Part shown: positions 6,346-12,239 of the stretch, piece by piece
Layout: the number at the start of each line of letters is the position of its first letter
How positions within the stretch are numbered: position 1 is the first letter of the stretch
DNA from: UMGS1279 sp045536815
GTDB lineage: Bacteria > Bacillota > Clostridia > Oscillospirales > Acutalibacteraceae
Assembly (NCBI GenBank): GCA_045536815.1
Contig: JAZSOH010000031.1
Location: 1 to 20,570 of the forward strand
Length of the DNA stretch: 20,570 bases
Direction: 5' to 3'
Program-made: the position numbers and the translations under genes
Notes under the pieces: model-generated
The model's database searches: none
What the model saw: the letters and a program-made list of their open reading frames with translations, nothing else
Told to the model about the DNA's origin: nothing

Positions 6346-6374
6346 TTGCTTTTTAAAGAGGAGGGTGGTATAAT
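6346..6374 (+). promoter_or_regulatory. Promoter for the GtrA/glycosyltransferase operon
   Basis: TTGCTT (6346-6351), a 17-bp spacer and TATAAT (6369-6374), the latter preceded by TGG (extended -10). The start codon at 6397 is 22 nt downstream of the -10. Confidence 0.78.
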
Positions 6375-6396
6375 ATCAAAAAAAGGGGTGAAATAT

Positions 6397-6810
6397 ATGT
6401 CAAAAGCTAAAAATGATATAAAAACGGCAATAAAGTTTTTGCTTGTTGGTGTAATAAATACCCTTGTTGGCACTTCAGTAATGTTTTTATTTTACAATCT
6501 TTTACATTTAAATTATTGGTTTTCTTCTGCATCAAACTATATTGTGGGCAGTGTAGTAAGTTATTTTCTAAACAAATATTTCACCTTTAAAAATAATGAA
6601 AAATCTTTAAAACAGGTACTAACCTTTATTTTAAATATTTCTATTTGCTATTTTTTGGCATACGGCATTGCAAAGCCTTTTGCGGCCTTTATTTTAAGCG
6701 CCGCGCCTTTAAATATAAAGGAAAACGCTGCAATGCTTTTTGGTATGGGACTTTTTGTTGTATTTAATTATTTTGGTCAAAGGTTTATAGTTTTTAAGAA
6801 GGAGGAGTAA
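6397..6810 (+). CDS. GtrA-like membrane protein (lipid-linked sugar flippase family)
   Basis: This 137-residue protein has four predicted membrane helices. It starts KFLLVGVINTLVGTSVMFLF, contains SYFLNKYFTFK in the middle and ends NYFGQRFIVFKK, all hallmarks of the GtrA family. GtrA proteins are thought to flip polyprenyl-phosphate-linked sugars across the cytoplasmic membrane. The start at 6397 is preferred because AAGGGGTG lies 7 nt upstream; a more upstream ATG would put the promoter inside the coding region. The stop is one base before the next start, and the downstream gene's binding site lies in this gene's 3' end, so the two are translationally linked. Confidence 0.9.
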   Translation: MSKAKNDIKTAIKFLLVGVINTLVGTSVMFLFYNLLHLNYWFSSASNYIVGSVVSYFLNKYFTFKNNEKSLKQVLTFILNISICYFLAYGIAKPFAAFILSAAPLNIKENAAMLFGMGLFVVFNYFGQRFIVFKKEE

Positions 6811-6811
6811 A

Positions 6812-7756
6812 ATGAAACCAATTCTTTATATAGTTGTACCTTGCTATAACGAGCAAGAGGTTTTGCCAAAAACGGCCCCGATGTTTAAAAACAAAATATC
6901 AGAGCTTATTTCTCTTGAAAAGGTTAGTGAAAAAAGCAAGGTTTTGTTTGTAAACGACGGTAGCCGCGATAAAACCTGGGAAATAATAAAAACCTTGGCG
7001 GCGGAAAACGAATGTTTTGAGGGGCTTTCACTTAGCCGAAACAGAGGGCACCAAAACGCTCTTCTTTCGGGACTTATGGAGGCTAAAGAGCTTGCCGATA
7101 TCACCATAAGCATTGACTGTGACGGGCAGGACGATATAAACGCAATGAACGAAATGGTAGACAGATACCTTGAGGGGTATGATATTGTTTACGGTGTTCG
7201 AAGTAGCCGAAAAACCGATACCGCTTTCAAAAGAACAACCGCTCAGGGCTTTTACAAGCTGCTTAATTTGATGGGTGTAGAGGTTGTATATAATCATGCC
7301 GATTATCGCCTTATGTCAAAACGCGCCCTTATGGCATTTAAGGATTTTAAAGAGGTCAACATATATCTTCGTGGAATGGTTCCGCTTGTGGGATTTAAAA
7401 GTACAACCGTTTACTATGAAAGGGAAGAAAGAATAGCAGGGGAGAGCCACTATCCTCTTAAAAAAATGTTATCCCTTGCCTTTGACGGAATTACAAGCCT
7501 TTCGGTGAAGCCGATAAGAATGGTTACCACACTTGGCTTTATAGTTTCTGTGATAAGCTTTTTGCTTATTATTTGGTCAATAGTGTGCTATTTTACAAAT
7601 AGCAGCGTTGCCGGTTGGGCATCAATCATTTCTGTTATAGCCTTTCTTGGCGGCATACAGCTTATAAGCATTGGTGTTGTAGGAGAATATGTTGGGAAAA
7701 TTTATCTTGAGGTAAAGGGAAGACCCCGATATATAATTGAAGATAAAACTTATTAA
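6812..7756 (+). CDS. Family 2 glycosyltransferase, GtrB/DPM1-like (polyprenyl-phosphate sugar transferase)
   Basis: This 314-residue protein has an N-terminal GT2 domain: VVPCYNEQEVL (8-18), FVNDGSRDKTW (46-56), LSRNRGHQNALLSG (73-86) and the metal-binding DCDGQDD (102-108). Two C-terminal membrane helices lie at about 235-262 and 268-295. The layout matches GtrB and other transferases that move a sugar from a nucleotide sugar to undecaprenyl phosphate. GtrA upstream would flip the product for decoration of a surface glycan or teichoic acid. The final sugar-transferring enzyme is not in the window. GGAGG precedes the ATG by 6 nt. Confidence 0.9.
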   Translation: MKPILYIVVPCYNEQEVLPKTAPMFKNKISELISLEKVSEKSKVLFVNDGSRDKTWEIIKTLAAENECFEGLSLSRNRGHQNALLSGLMEAKELADITISIDCDGQDDINAMNEMVDRYLEGYDIVYGVRSSRKTDTAFKRTTAQGFYKLLNLMGVEVVYNHADYRLMSKRALMAFKDFKEVNIYLRGMVPLVGFKSTTVYYEREERIAGESHYPLKKMLSLAFDGITSLSVKPIRMVTTLGFIVSVISFLLIIWSIVCYFTNSSVAGWASIISVIAFLGGIQLISIGVVGEYVGKIYLEVKGRPRYIIEDKTY

Positions 7757-7796
7757 AAAAATACCACAAACCAGAAAAGGTTAGTGGTATTTTTTT
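7755..7796. terminator. Bidirectional terminator
   Basis: An 18-bp stem with one mismatch (AAAAAAATACCAC.AACC with its complement) encloses AGAAAA and has long A and T tracts on either side. It separates the convergent glycosyltransferase and small RHH-type genes. Confidence 0.88.
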
Positions 7797-7812
7797 AATA
7801 GCTAAATGCTAT

Positions 7813-7986
7813 TTATTCATCGTTTTCTTTGTGTTCTAAAGCATATTGACAACATTGAAGAACTAATAGATTAAAAGAAATGTCATTTTCTGATGCAGTT
7901 TTATTCAATTCTTCGAAAAGAGATTCCGTAAAACGTATAGTGCGAGAAATATTGGCGCTTTTAAATTTATTATCAATTTTAAACAT
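7813..7986 (-). CDS. Small ribbon-helix-helix-like (Arc/MetJ-type) DNA-binding protein
   Basis: This 57-residue protein is read from ATG 7986, with a G-rich GGGGGTTGAT element upstream; a longer frame reaching 8169 would overlap the divergent gene and is not credible. The core SRTIRFTESLFEELNKTASENDISFNLLVLQCCQYALE shows a basic beta-strand, helix, turn and helix typical of RHH repressors, which bind DNA as dimers. It is divergent from the DUF2493 SLOG gene at 8107, whose promoter contains inverted repeats, so local autorepression is likely by inference. Confidence 0.75.
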   Translation of the reverse strand: MFKIDNKFKSANISRTIRFTESLFEELNKTASENDISFNLLVLQCCQYALEHKENDE

Positions 7987-8036
7987 AATATCAACCCCCA
8001 CTACAATAATATGACCAAAACACACTATATTTATAT

Positions 8037-8050
8037 AACCATTTATGGTT
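8037..8050. promoter_or_regulatory. Palindrome in the RHH/SLOG intergenic region
   Basis: AACCAT-TT-ATGGTT forms a 6-bp-arm inverted repeat just upstream of the plus-strand -35. It is a possible second operator for the divergent RHH protein. Confidence 0.35.
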
Positions 8051-8091
8051 GCACTTTTAAAAGAAATATGATATATTGATTGTAAAAGTGC
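8049..8091 (+). promoter_or_regulatory. Promoter of the DUF2493 SLOG gene with flanking inverted repeat
   Basis: TTGCAC (8049-8054) and TATATT (8072-8077) are spaced by 17 bp, with TGA before the -10. A perfect inverted repeat, GCACTTTTA (8051-8059) and TAAAAGTGC (8083-8091), has one arm over the -35 and the other across the expected transcription start. This is a textbook placement for a repressor site. Confidence 0.55.
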
Positions 8092-8106
8092 TGGTGGAGG
8101 AATTCT

Positions 8107-8468
8107 ATGATAAAGCGAATTGTTATAGCGGGAGGAAGAGATTACAACAATTATAATGAGCGAAGGCATTTATTGAATTTTGTATATCAAACATAGTTAA
8201 AGGGAATGAAATTATTGTTCTTTCAGGTGGCTGCAAAGGCGCGGATATGTTAGGGGAGCAGTACGCTAAAGAAAAGGACTACAAAATAGAAAGGTACGCG
8301 GCGAATTGGGAGAAATACGGTAAGGCTGCGGGGCCTATTAGAAATGAAGAAATGGCAAAGAAATGCGATTTTGTTATTTGCTTTTGGGACGGCAAAAGCA
8401 GGGGAACGAAGAATATGATAGAATGTGCAAAAAAAGAAAATAAACTTATTAAAATTTTCAAAATCTAA
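8107..8468 (+). pseudogene. DUF2493 (YspA-like SLOG) protein gene, frameshifted near 8160
   Basis: Codons from ATG 8107 give MIKRIVIAGGRDYNNYNE and then fall out of frame to a stop at 8194-8196. From 8163 another frame continues with KAFIEFC, then VLSGGCKGADMLGEQYA, RNEEMAKKCDFVICFWDG and RGTKNMIECAKK, the rest of a DUF2493 SLOG domain. The two parts join into a protein of about 120 residues if one base is restored near 8160 (or G8160 is read twice), matching family length. GGAGG and a promoter precede the ATG. It may be a real single-base deletion or a sequencing error. The domain is thought to bind nucleotide-type ligands. Confidence 0.8.
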
Positions 8469-8489
8469 TAATAACTCTTTAAAACACAA

Positions 8490-8517
8490 AGAACCTCGGC
8501 TATTAAGCCGAGGTTCT
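8490..8517. terminator. Terminator between the SLOG gene and engB
   Basis: A perfect 12-bp stem (AGAACCTCGGCT and its complement) with an ATTA loop is followed by TCATTCTTT on the plus strand and TTGTGTTTT on the minus strand. It serves the convergent lon-engB operon. Confidence 0.85.
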
Positions 8518-8532
8518 CATTCTTTATAAAAC

Positions 8533-9117
8533 TTATTTACCCATTTCTTCAATTACTTTACGCATATCTTCTACGCCTTCGCCCGTAACAGATGAAAAGA
8601 AAATCTTTTTAATATCTTTAGGTAAAAAATCAAGTTCTTTTTCCAGCGCCGCCTCACGAGCGGACCTTTCGCCCTTATTGAGCTTATCGCATTTAGTTAG
8701 CACAACTGTAAATTGATAATCGGTGGAGAGCAAAAAGTTTAGCATATCTATATCGTCGGCGGTTGGGCTATGTCGCATATCAATAAGCGCGAAAACCGTT
8801 TTAATATTTCGGTTGCTTCCAAAATAGGTTTCCATAAGCTCGGCAAAGCGCATTTTTTCGGCTCCCGAAATTTTTGCATAGCCGTAACCCGGCAAATCAA
8901 CAAGGCGCAGATTTTCAAGCCTATAAAAGTTTATGGTAATTGTTTTTCCCGGTTTTGTACTAACCCTTGCGAAAGACTTTCTTCCAAGCACTTTGTTTAT
9001 AAGGCTTGATTTACCAACGTTTGAGCGTCCGGCAAAGCAAAGCTCGGGCAGGGTAGATTCAAAAAACTGCGACGGATTACCAAAAGCCGCTTCAAAGCTA
9101 ACATTATTATAGTTCAT
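8533..9117 (-). CDS. engB: Ribosome biogenesis GTPase EngB/YsxC
   Basis: This 194-residue protein has the full set of GTPase motifs in EngB form: G1 GRSNVGKSS (30-38), G2 PGKTI (56-60), G3 DLPGYGYA (74-81), G4 TKCD (141-144) and G5 SSVTGEG (175-181). EngB is needed for late 50S subunit assembly and acts in the cytoplasm. It lies 23 nt downstream of lon on the same strand, the same pairing as in Bacillus (lonA-ysxC), so both are probably co-transcribed. AAGGTG lies about 8 nt before the ATG. Confidence 0.96.
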   Translation of the reverse strand: MNYNNVSFEAAFGNPSQFFESTLPELCFAGRSNVGKSSLINKVLGRKSFARVSTKPGKTITINFYRLENLRLVDLPGYGYAKISGAEKMRFAELMETYFGSNRNIKTVFALIDMRHSPTADDIDMLNFLLSTDYQFTVVLTKCDKLNKGERSAREAALEKELDFLPKDIKKIFFSSVTGEGVEDMRKVIEEMGK

Positions 9118-9140
9118 TCTCTCACACCTTTTTATTTTGG

Positions 9141-11579
9141 TTATGCTCTTGCAATATCAGAAAAAGCTTTTTTCTCGCCTGTAATTTTAATGTCGGAAAG
9201 GCCGTTTGACGAGCCTATTTCATAGCAAAGTGCGGTTTTTAAAACTGTGTCGATATCCTCTGCGATAACAAAGGTTATATTCTCTTTCACCTTTTTATCT
9301 ATATCCTTTAAATTTGGCTCATTTTCTTTAGGAATAATAACCGTTTTAACACCTGCGCGGTATGCCGCCATTGTTTTTTCATTTAGTCCACCAATAGCTA
9401 AAACTCTTCCTCGAATGGTGATTTCGCCTGTCATAGCAACAGTGTTTTTAACTTTGTTACCTGTTAAAGCCGAAACAAGAGCGGTTGTTATTGTTACACC
9501 TGCCGAAGGTCCATCTTTGGGAACCGCCGCTTCGGTGGCGTGTATATGAATATCCTTTGTTTTATAAAAATCGGGGGCTATACCAAGCCTTTCGGCATTT
9601 GCTCTTACAAAGGTAACTGCCGCTTTTGCAGATTCCTTCATAACATCGCCAAGTGAACCCGTAAGCTCTATTTTGCCGCTACCCTCAACCGCTAAAACCT
9701 CAAGCTGCATAATTTCGCCGCCAACCTGTGTCCAGGCAAGGCCGTTTACAATGCCAACCTCATCGGTAGGTAAAATTTGTTCGGCGGTGTATTTTTTTGT
9801 GCCCAAAAACTCTTCAAGTGTTTTTGCGTTTACAACGACCTTTTTAGCTTCGCCTTCGGCAACCTTTTTTGCAACCTTACGGCAGAGCCTTGCAATCTCC
9901 CTTTCAAGTCGGCGAACACCCGCTTCGCGCGTGTAGTAGTCAATAATGCCAAACAGCGCCGCATCATCAAATTTAATATTTGCCGACGAAAGACCGCTTT
10001 TAACCATTTGTTTTTTTACTAAATAGTTTTTGGCGATTTGGAATTTATCCTCCCTTGTATATCCGGGCAGTTCTATTAAATCCATTCTGTCCAAAAGGGG
10101 AGCAGGGATGTTCGAAACATTATTAGCGGTAGTTACAAAGAAAATATCGCTAAGGTCAAAGGGAAAATCTATGAAGTGGTCAACAAAGGTGCCGTTTTGT
10201 TCAGAGTCGAGCGCCTCTAAAAGAGCGGAGGCAGGGTCACCTTTATAATCAGAGGCAAGCTTGTCAATTTCGTCTAAAAGAATAAGGGCATTCATACTAC
10301 CCGCATCCTTAACCGCCTTCATAATTTTACCGGGCATAGCGCCGATGTAGGTTTTTCTATGGCCTCTGATTTCGGCCTCATCGTGAATTCCACCAAGTGA
10401 AATTCTTTCAAAGCTTCTGCCCATACTTTTGGCAAGTGATTTGGCAATAGAGGTTTTACCAACTCCCGGAGGGCCCGCAAGGCATAAAATTCTACCCTTA
10501 GTTTCGGGATTTAAGGAATAAACAGCAATACTTTCTAAAATTTGCTCCTTAACCTTATTTAGCCCGTAATGTTCTTTTTCTAAAATCTTTTCTGCCTTTT
10601 TTATATCAAGCTGAAGCTTGTCCTTTTTACCAAAGGGAAGCGCGAGGCAGGTGTCAAGATAAATTCTGACAACTGTACCTTCGTGTGAGCCGGGTGGCAT
10701 TTTAGAAAGCTTACTAACTTCGTTTCTTAAAATTTCTTTAACCGAGTCGGGAGCCAAAGAGCTTTCGATTTTTTGATAGTAAGCATCAAACTCATTTTCG
10801 CCTTCGTCACCGTAAAGCTCACTGTTTATTGCCTTTAGCTGTTCTCTTAAATAGAAATCCTTTTGATTATCGTCAATTTGCTTTCTGGTTTTTTGATTTA
10901 TTTTTGAATCGATTTCGCAAATTTCAATTTCCCTTATTAGTATATCTAAAACAATTTCAAGAGCTTTAATGCTATTTGTCTGTTCTAAAACGTACTGCTT
11001 ATCATCTACAGGAATAGGCATATTTGCCGCAATAAATTCCGACAAAAAGTCAGGACTGTTTGTAGAAGACACAGTATTTTTAATATCCTTAGGCATTTTG
11101 GGGTTGAAGGAAGAAAACTTTAAAAATGAGTCCTGAACCTTTCTAACCAGCGCATCTTTATAAGATGCTTTTGCGCGTGACTTAGTCTCTTTCAAAACCT
11201 CTACAGTTGCAAAAATGCCACCGTTTACTTCTTCGAAGCCTATAAGCTTTGCCTTTGAAACACCCTCAACCAAAACCCTTACACAGTTGTCGGGCAAACG
11301 CAAAATTTGTCTGATTCTGCCTATAACACCGATTTTGTACAAATCCTTCTTTTCGGGATTTTCAACATCTGCATCCTTTTGGGAAACAAGAAAAACAGTT
11401 CTGTCAGTGTTCATTGCGGTATCAACCGCCGCGAGAGAAACCTTTCTGCCAATATCAAAATTTATAACATCGTGTGGAAATACAACAAGTCCCCTGAGCG
11501 GAATAAGGGGGAGATAGGCTGTATTTTCTACATCGCAAAAAACATCTTCTTTAATGTCTATATTGTTTTTAAACGCCAT
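9141..11579 (-). CDS. lon: ATP-dependent Lon protease
   Basis: This protein has 812 residues from ATG 11579, preferred because GGAGG lies 5 nt upstream; an in-frame TTG further out overlaps that site. Domains in order: an N-terminal LON substrate-binding domain (about 20-215), a helical linker, an AAA+ module with Walker A GPPGVGKT (369-376) and Walker B LILLDEIDK (about 432-440), and a C-terminal protease with the Ser-Lys dyad, Ser692 in DGPSAG and Lys735 in LNEKT. It degrades misfolded and regulatory proteins in the cytoplasm. Length and motifs are complete. It heads the lon-engB operon and is divergent from rpoB. I see no CIRCE or CtsR-type operator at its promoter. Confidence 0.97.
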   Translation of the reverse strand: MAFKNNIDIKEDVFCDVENTAYLPLIPLRGLVVFPHDVINFDIGRKVSLAAVDTAMNTDRTVFLVSQKDADVENPEKKDLYKIGVIGRIRQILRLPDNCVRVLVEGVSKAKLIGFEEVNGGIFATVEVLKETKSRAKASYKDALVRKVQDSFLKFSSFNPKMPKDIKNTVSSTNSPDFLSEFIAANMPIPVDDKQYVLEQTNSIKALEIVLDILIREIEICEIDSKINQKTRKQIDDNQKDFYLREQLKAINSELYGDEGENEFDAYYQKIESSLAPDSVKEILRNEVSKLSKMPPGSHEGTVVRIYLDTCLALPFGKKDKLQLDIKKAEKILEKEHYGLNKVKEQILESIAVYSLNPETKGRILCLAGPPGVGKTSIAKSLAKSMGRSFERISLGGIHDEAEIRGHRKTYIGAMPGKIMKAVKDAGSMNALILLDEIDKLASDYKGDPASALLEALDSEQNGTFVDHFIDFPFDLSDIFFVTTANNVSNIPAPLLDRMDLIELPGYTREDKFQIAKNYLVKKQMVKSGLSSANIKFDDAALFGIIDYYTREAGVRRLEREIARLCRKVAKKVAEGEAKKVVVNAKTLEEFLGTKKYTAEQILPTDEVGIVNGLAWTQVGGEIMQLEVLAVEGSGKIELTGSLGDVMKESAKAAVTFVRANAERLGIAPDFYKTKDIHIHATEAAVPKDGPSAGVTITTALVSALTGNKVKNTVAMTGEITIRGRVLAIGGLNEKTMAAYRAGVKTVIIPKENEPNLKDIDKKVKENITFVIAEDIDTVLKTALCYEIGSSNGLSDIKITGEKKAFSDIARA

Positions 11580-11608
11580 AATATCCTCCAAAACTAATAG
11601 TATATAAC

Positions 11609-11637
11609 ATTATAAACGATTTAACCTTTTCCGTCAA
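11609..11637 (-). promoter_or_regulatory. Promoter for lon-engB
   Basis: On the minus strand TTGACG (11637-11632) is 17 bp from TATAAT (11614-11609), a near-consensus vegetative promoter about 30 nt before the lon start. Confidence 0.85.
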
Positions 11638-11752
11638 CAATTAAATATTGGAACGGGTACTACAAAAGTAAAACATTACCATATTTTTTGTCCGTGTAAA
11701 TTAGGTGTAAAAAGAGTTAACGAATTATTTTAAAAAAACTTAAAAATTACCC

Positions 11753-11781
11753 TTGACAACGCTAAATAAATGATTTATAAT
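11753..11781 (+). promoter_or_regulatory. Consensus promoter for rpoBC
   Basis: TTGACA (11753-11758), a 17-bp spacer and TATAAT (11776-11781) make a perfect consensus promoter. The transcript would start near 11788, about 450 nt before rpoB, giving an unusually long leader. Confidence 0.88.
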
Positions 11782-11787
11782 GTTATA

Positions 11788-11931
11788 CTGTCTAATGATG
11801 GGTACATATCACTTATTTTTAAAAATAAGTGGGTGGGGGAGTTATGCCTTTCTCACAAAATATGTGGTATTTACGGGGGTTTTGGTCTACTTTTTTACCA
11901 AAAATTACCCACGTAAAAACCTGTCACTATA
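11788..11931 (+). other. Structured first part of the rpoBC leader
   Basis: There is no coding region here. Two strong hairpins are visible. One is a perfect 22-nt palindrome (CACTTATTTTT and its complement, 11810-11831). The other is a larger stem in which TTTACG, GGG and TTTTGGT (11870-11886) pair with ACCAAAA, CCC and CGTAAA (11897-11917) around a U-rich loop. Neither is followed by a clear T-tract, so a simple terminator is not evident. A role in controlling rpoBC transcription is possible. Confidence 0.5.
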
Positions 11932-12201
11932 AGCAAACACGAATAATCCGAACCTGCCTAAAGGCAAAATTTCGGTGATTTTCGGTTTGTTATCATTCGT
12001 AGGCGCTAGCCTTACGAATTCTTTCGCACCAAAAATCACACAAAATTTTGCTCATTTTAGGTCGTAGAATTTTGTGGGTATAGGATTTTTGACTGTGCGA
12101 GGCATAAAACACAGTGAATCCTGACGGATTCGCGAGTATTTTAACAAAGCAAAGGCGAAAATCCTCCCCTCAAAATCAGGTTCGGATTATTCGCGTTTGC
12201 T
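11932..12201. mobile_element. MITE-like element with 25-bp terminal inverted repeats in the rpoBC leader
   Basis: The ends are AGCAAACACGAATAATCCGA plus five more bases (11932-11956) and their inverse complement (12177-12201), with only one mismatch. TA lies immediately outside both ends (11930-11931 and 12202-12203), as expected for Tc1/mariner or IS630-type transposition. The 270-bp interior has no coding capacity but several nested hairpins: GTGATTTT with AAAATCAC around an ATTCGTA/TACGAAT stem, CACAAAATT with AATTTTGTG, and AGGATT/ACTGTG with CACAGT/AATCCT. It resembles ERIC- or MITE-type non-autonomous repeats. Alternatively it is a single highly structured leader RNA; other copies in the genome would decide. 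Confidence 0.62.
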
Positions 12202-12239
12202 TAATCGATGCGATAAATATTAAGGAGTGATGAAAGCTT

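Noticed and set aside
6334..6396. Longer GtrA reading frame starting at 6334
   Set aside because: The extra N-terminus is untypical for the family, includes the promoter itself, and lacks a binding site; ATG 6397 has AAGGGGTG at the right distance.
7987..8169. N-terminal extension of the small RHH-like protein to 8169
   Set aside because: It would overlap the divergent SLOG gene and its promoter, and the added sequence has no domain character.
8152..8170. Programmed -1 frameshifting in the DUF2493 gene
   Set aside because: Reading G8160 twice would restore the frame, but there is no slippery heptamer or downstream stimulatory hairpin at the junction. A one-base deletion or sequence error is simpler.
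11580..11640. CIRCE or CtsR heat-shock operator at the lon promoter
   Set aside because: No TTAGCACTC inverted repeat or tandem GGTCAAA heptads are present around the promoter.
11788..12239. L10-type ribosomal leader upstream of rpoB
   Set aside because: The L10 leader precedes rplJ, which is not here, and I could not recognise its conserved core in this stretch.
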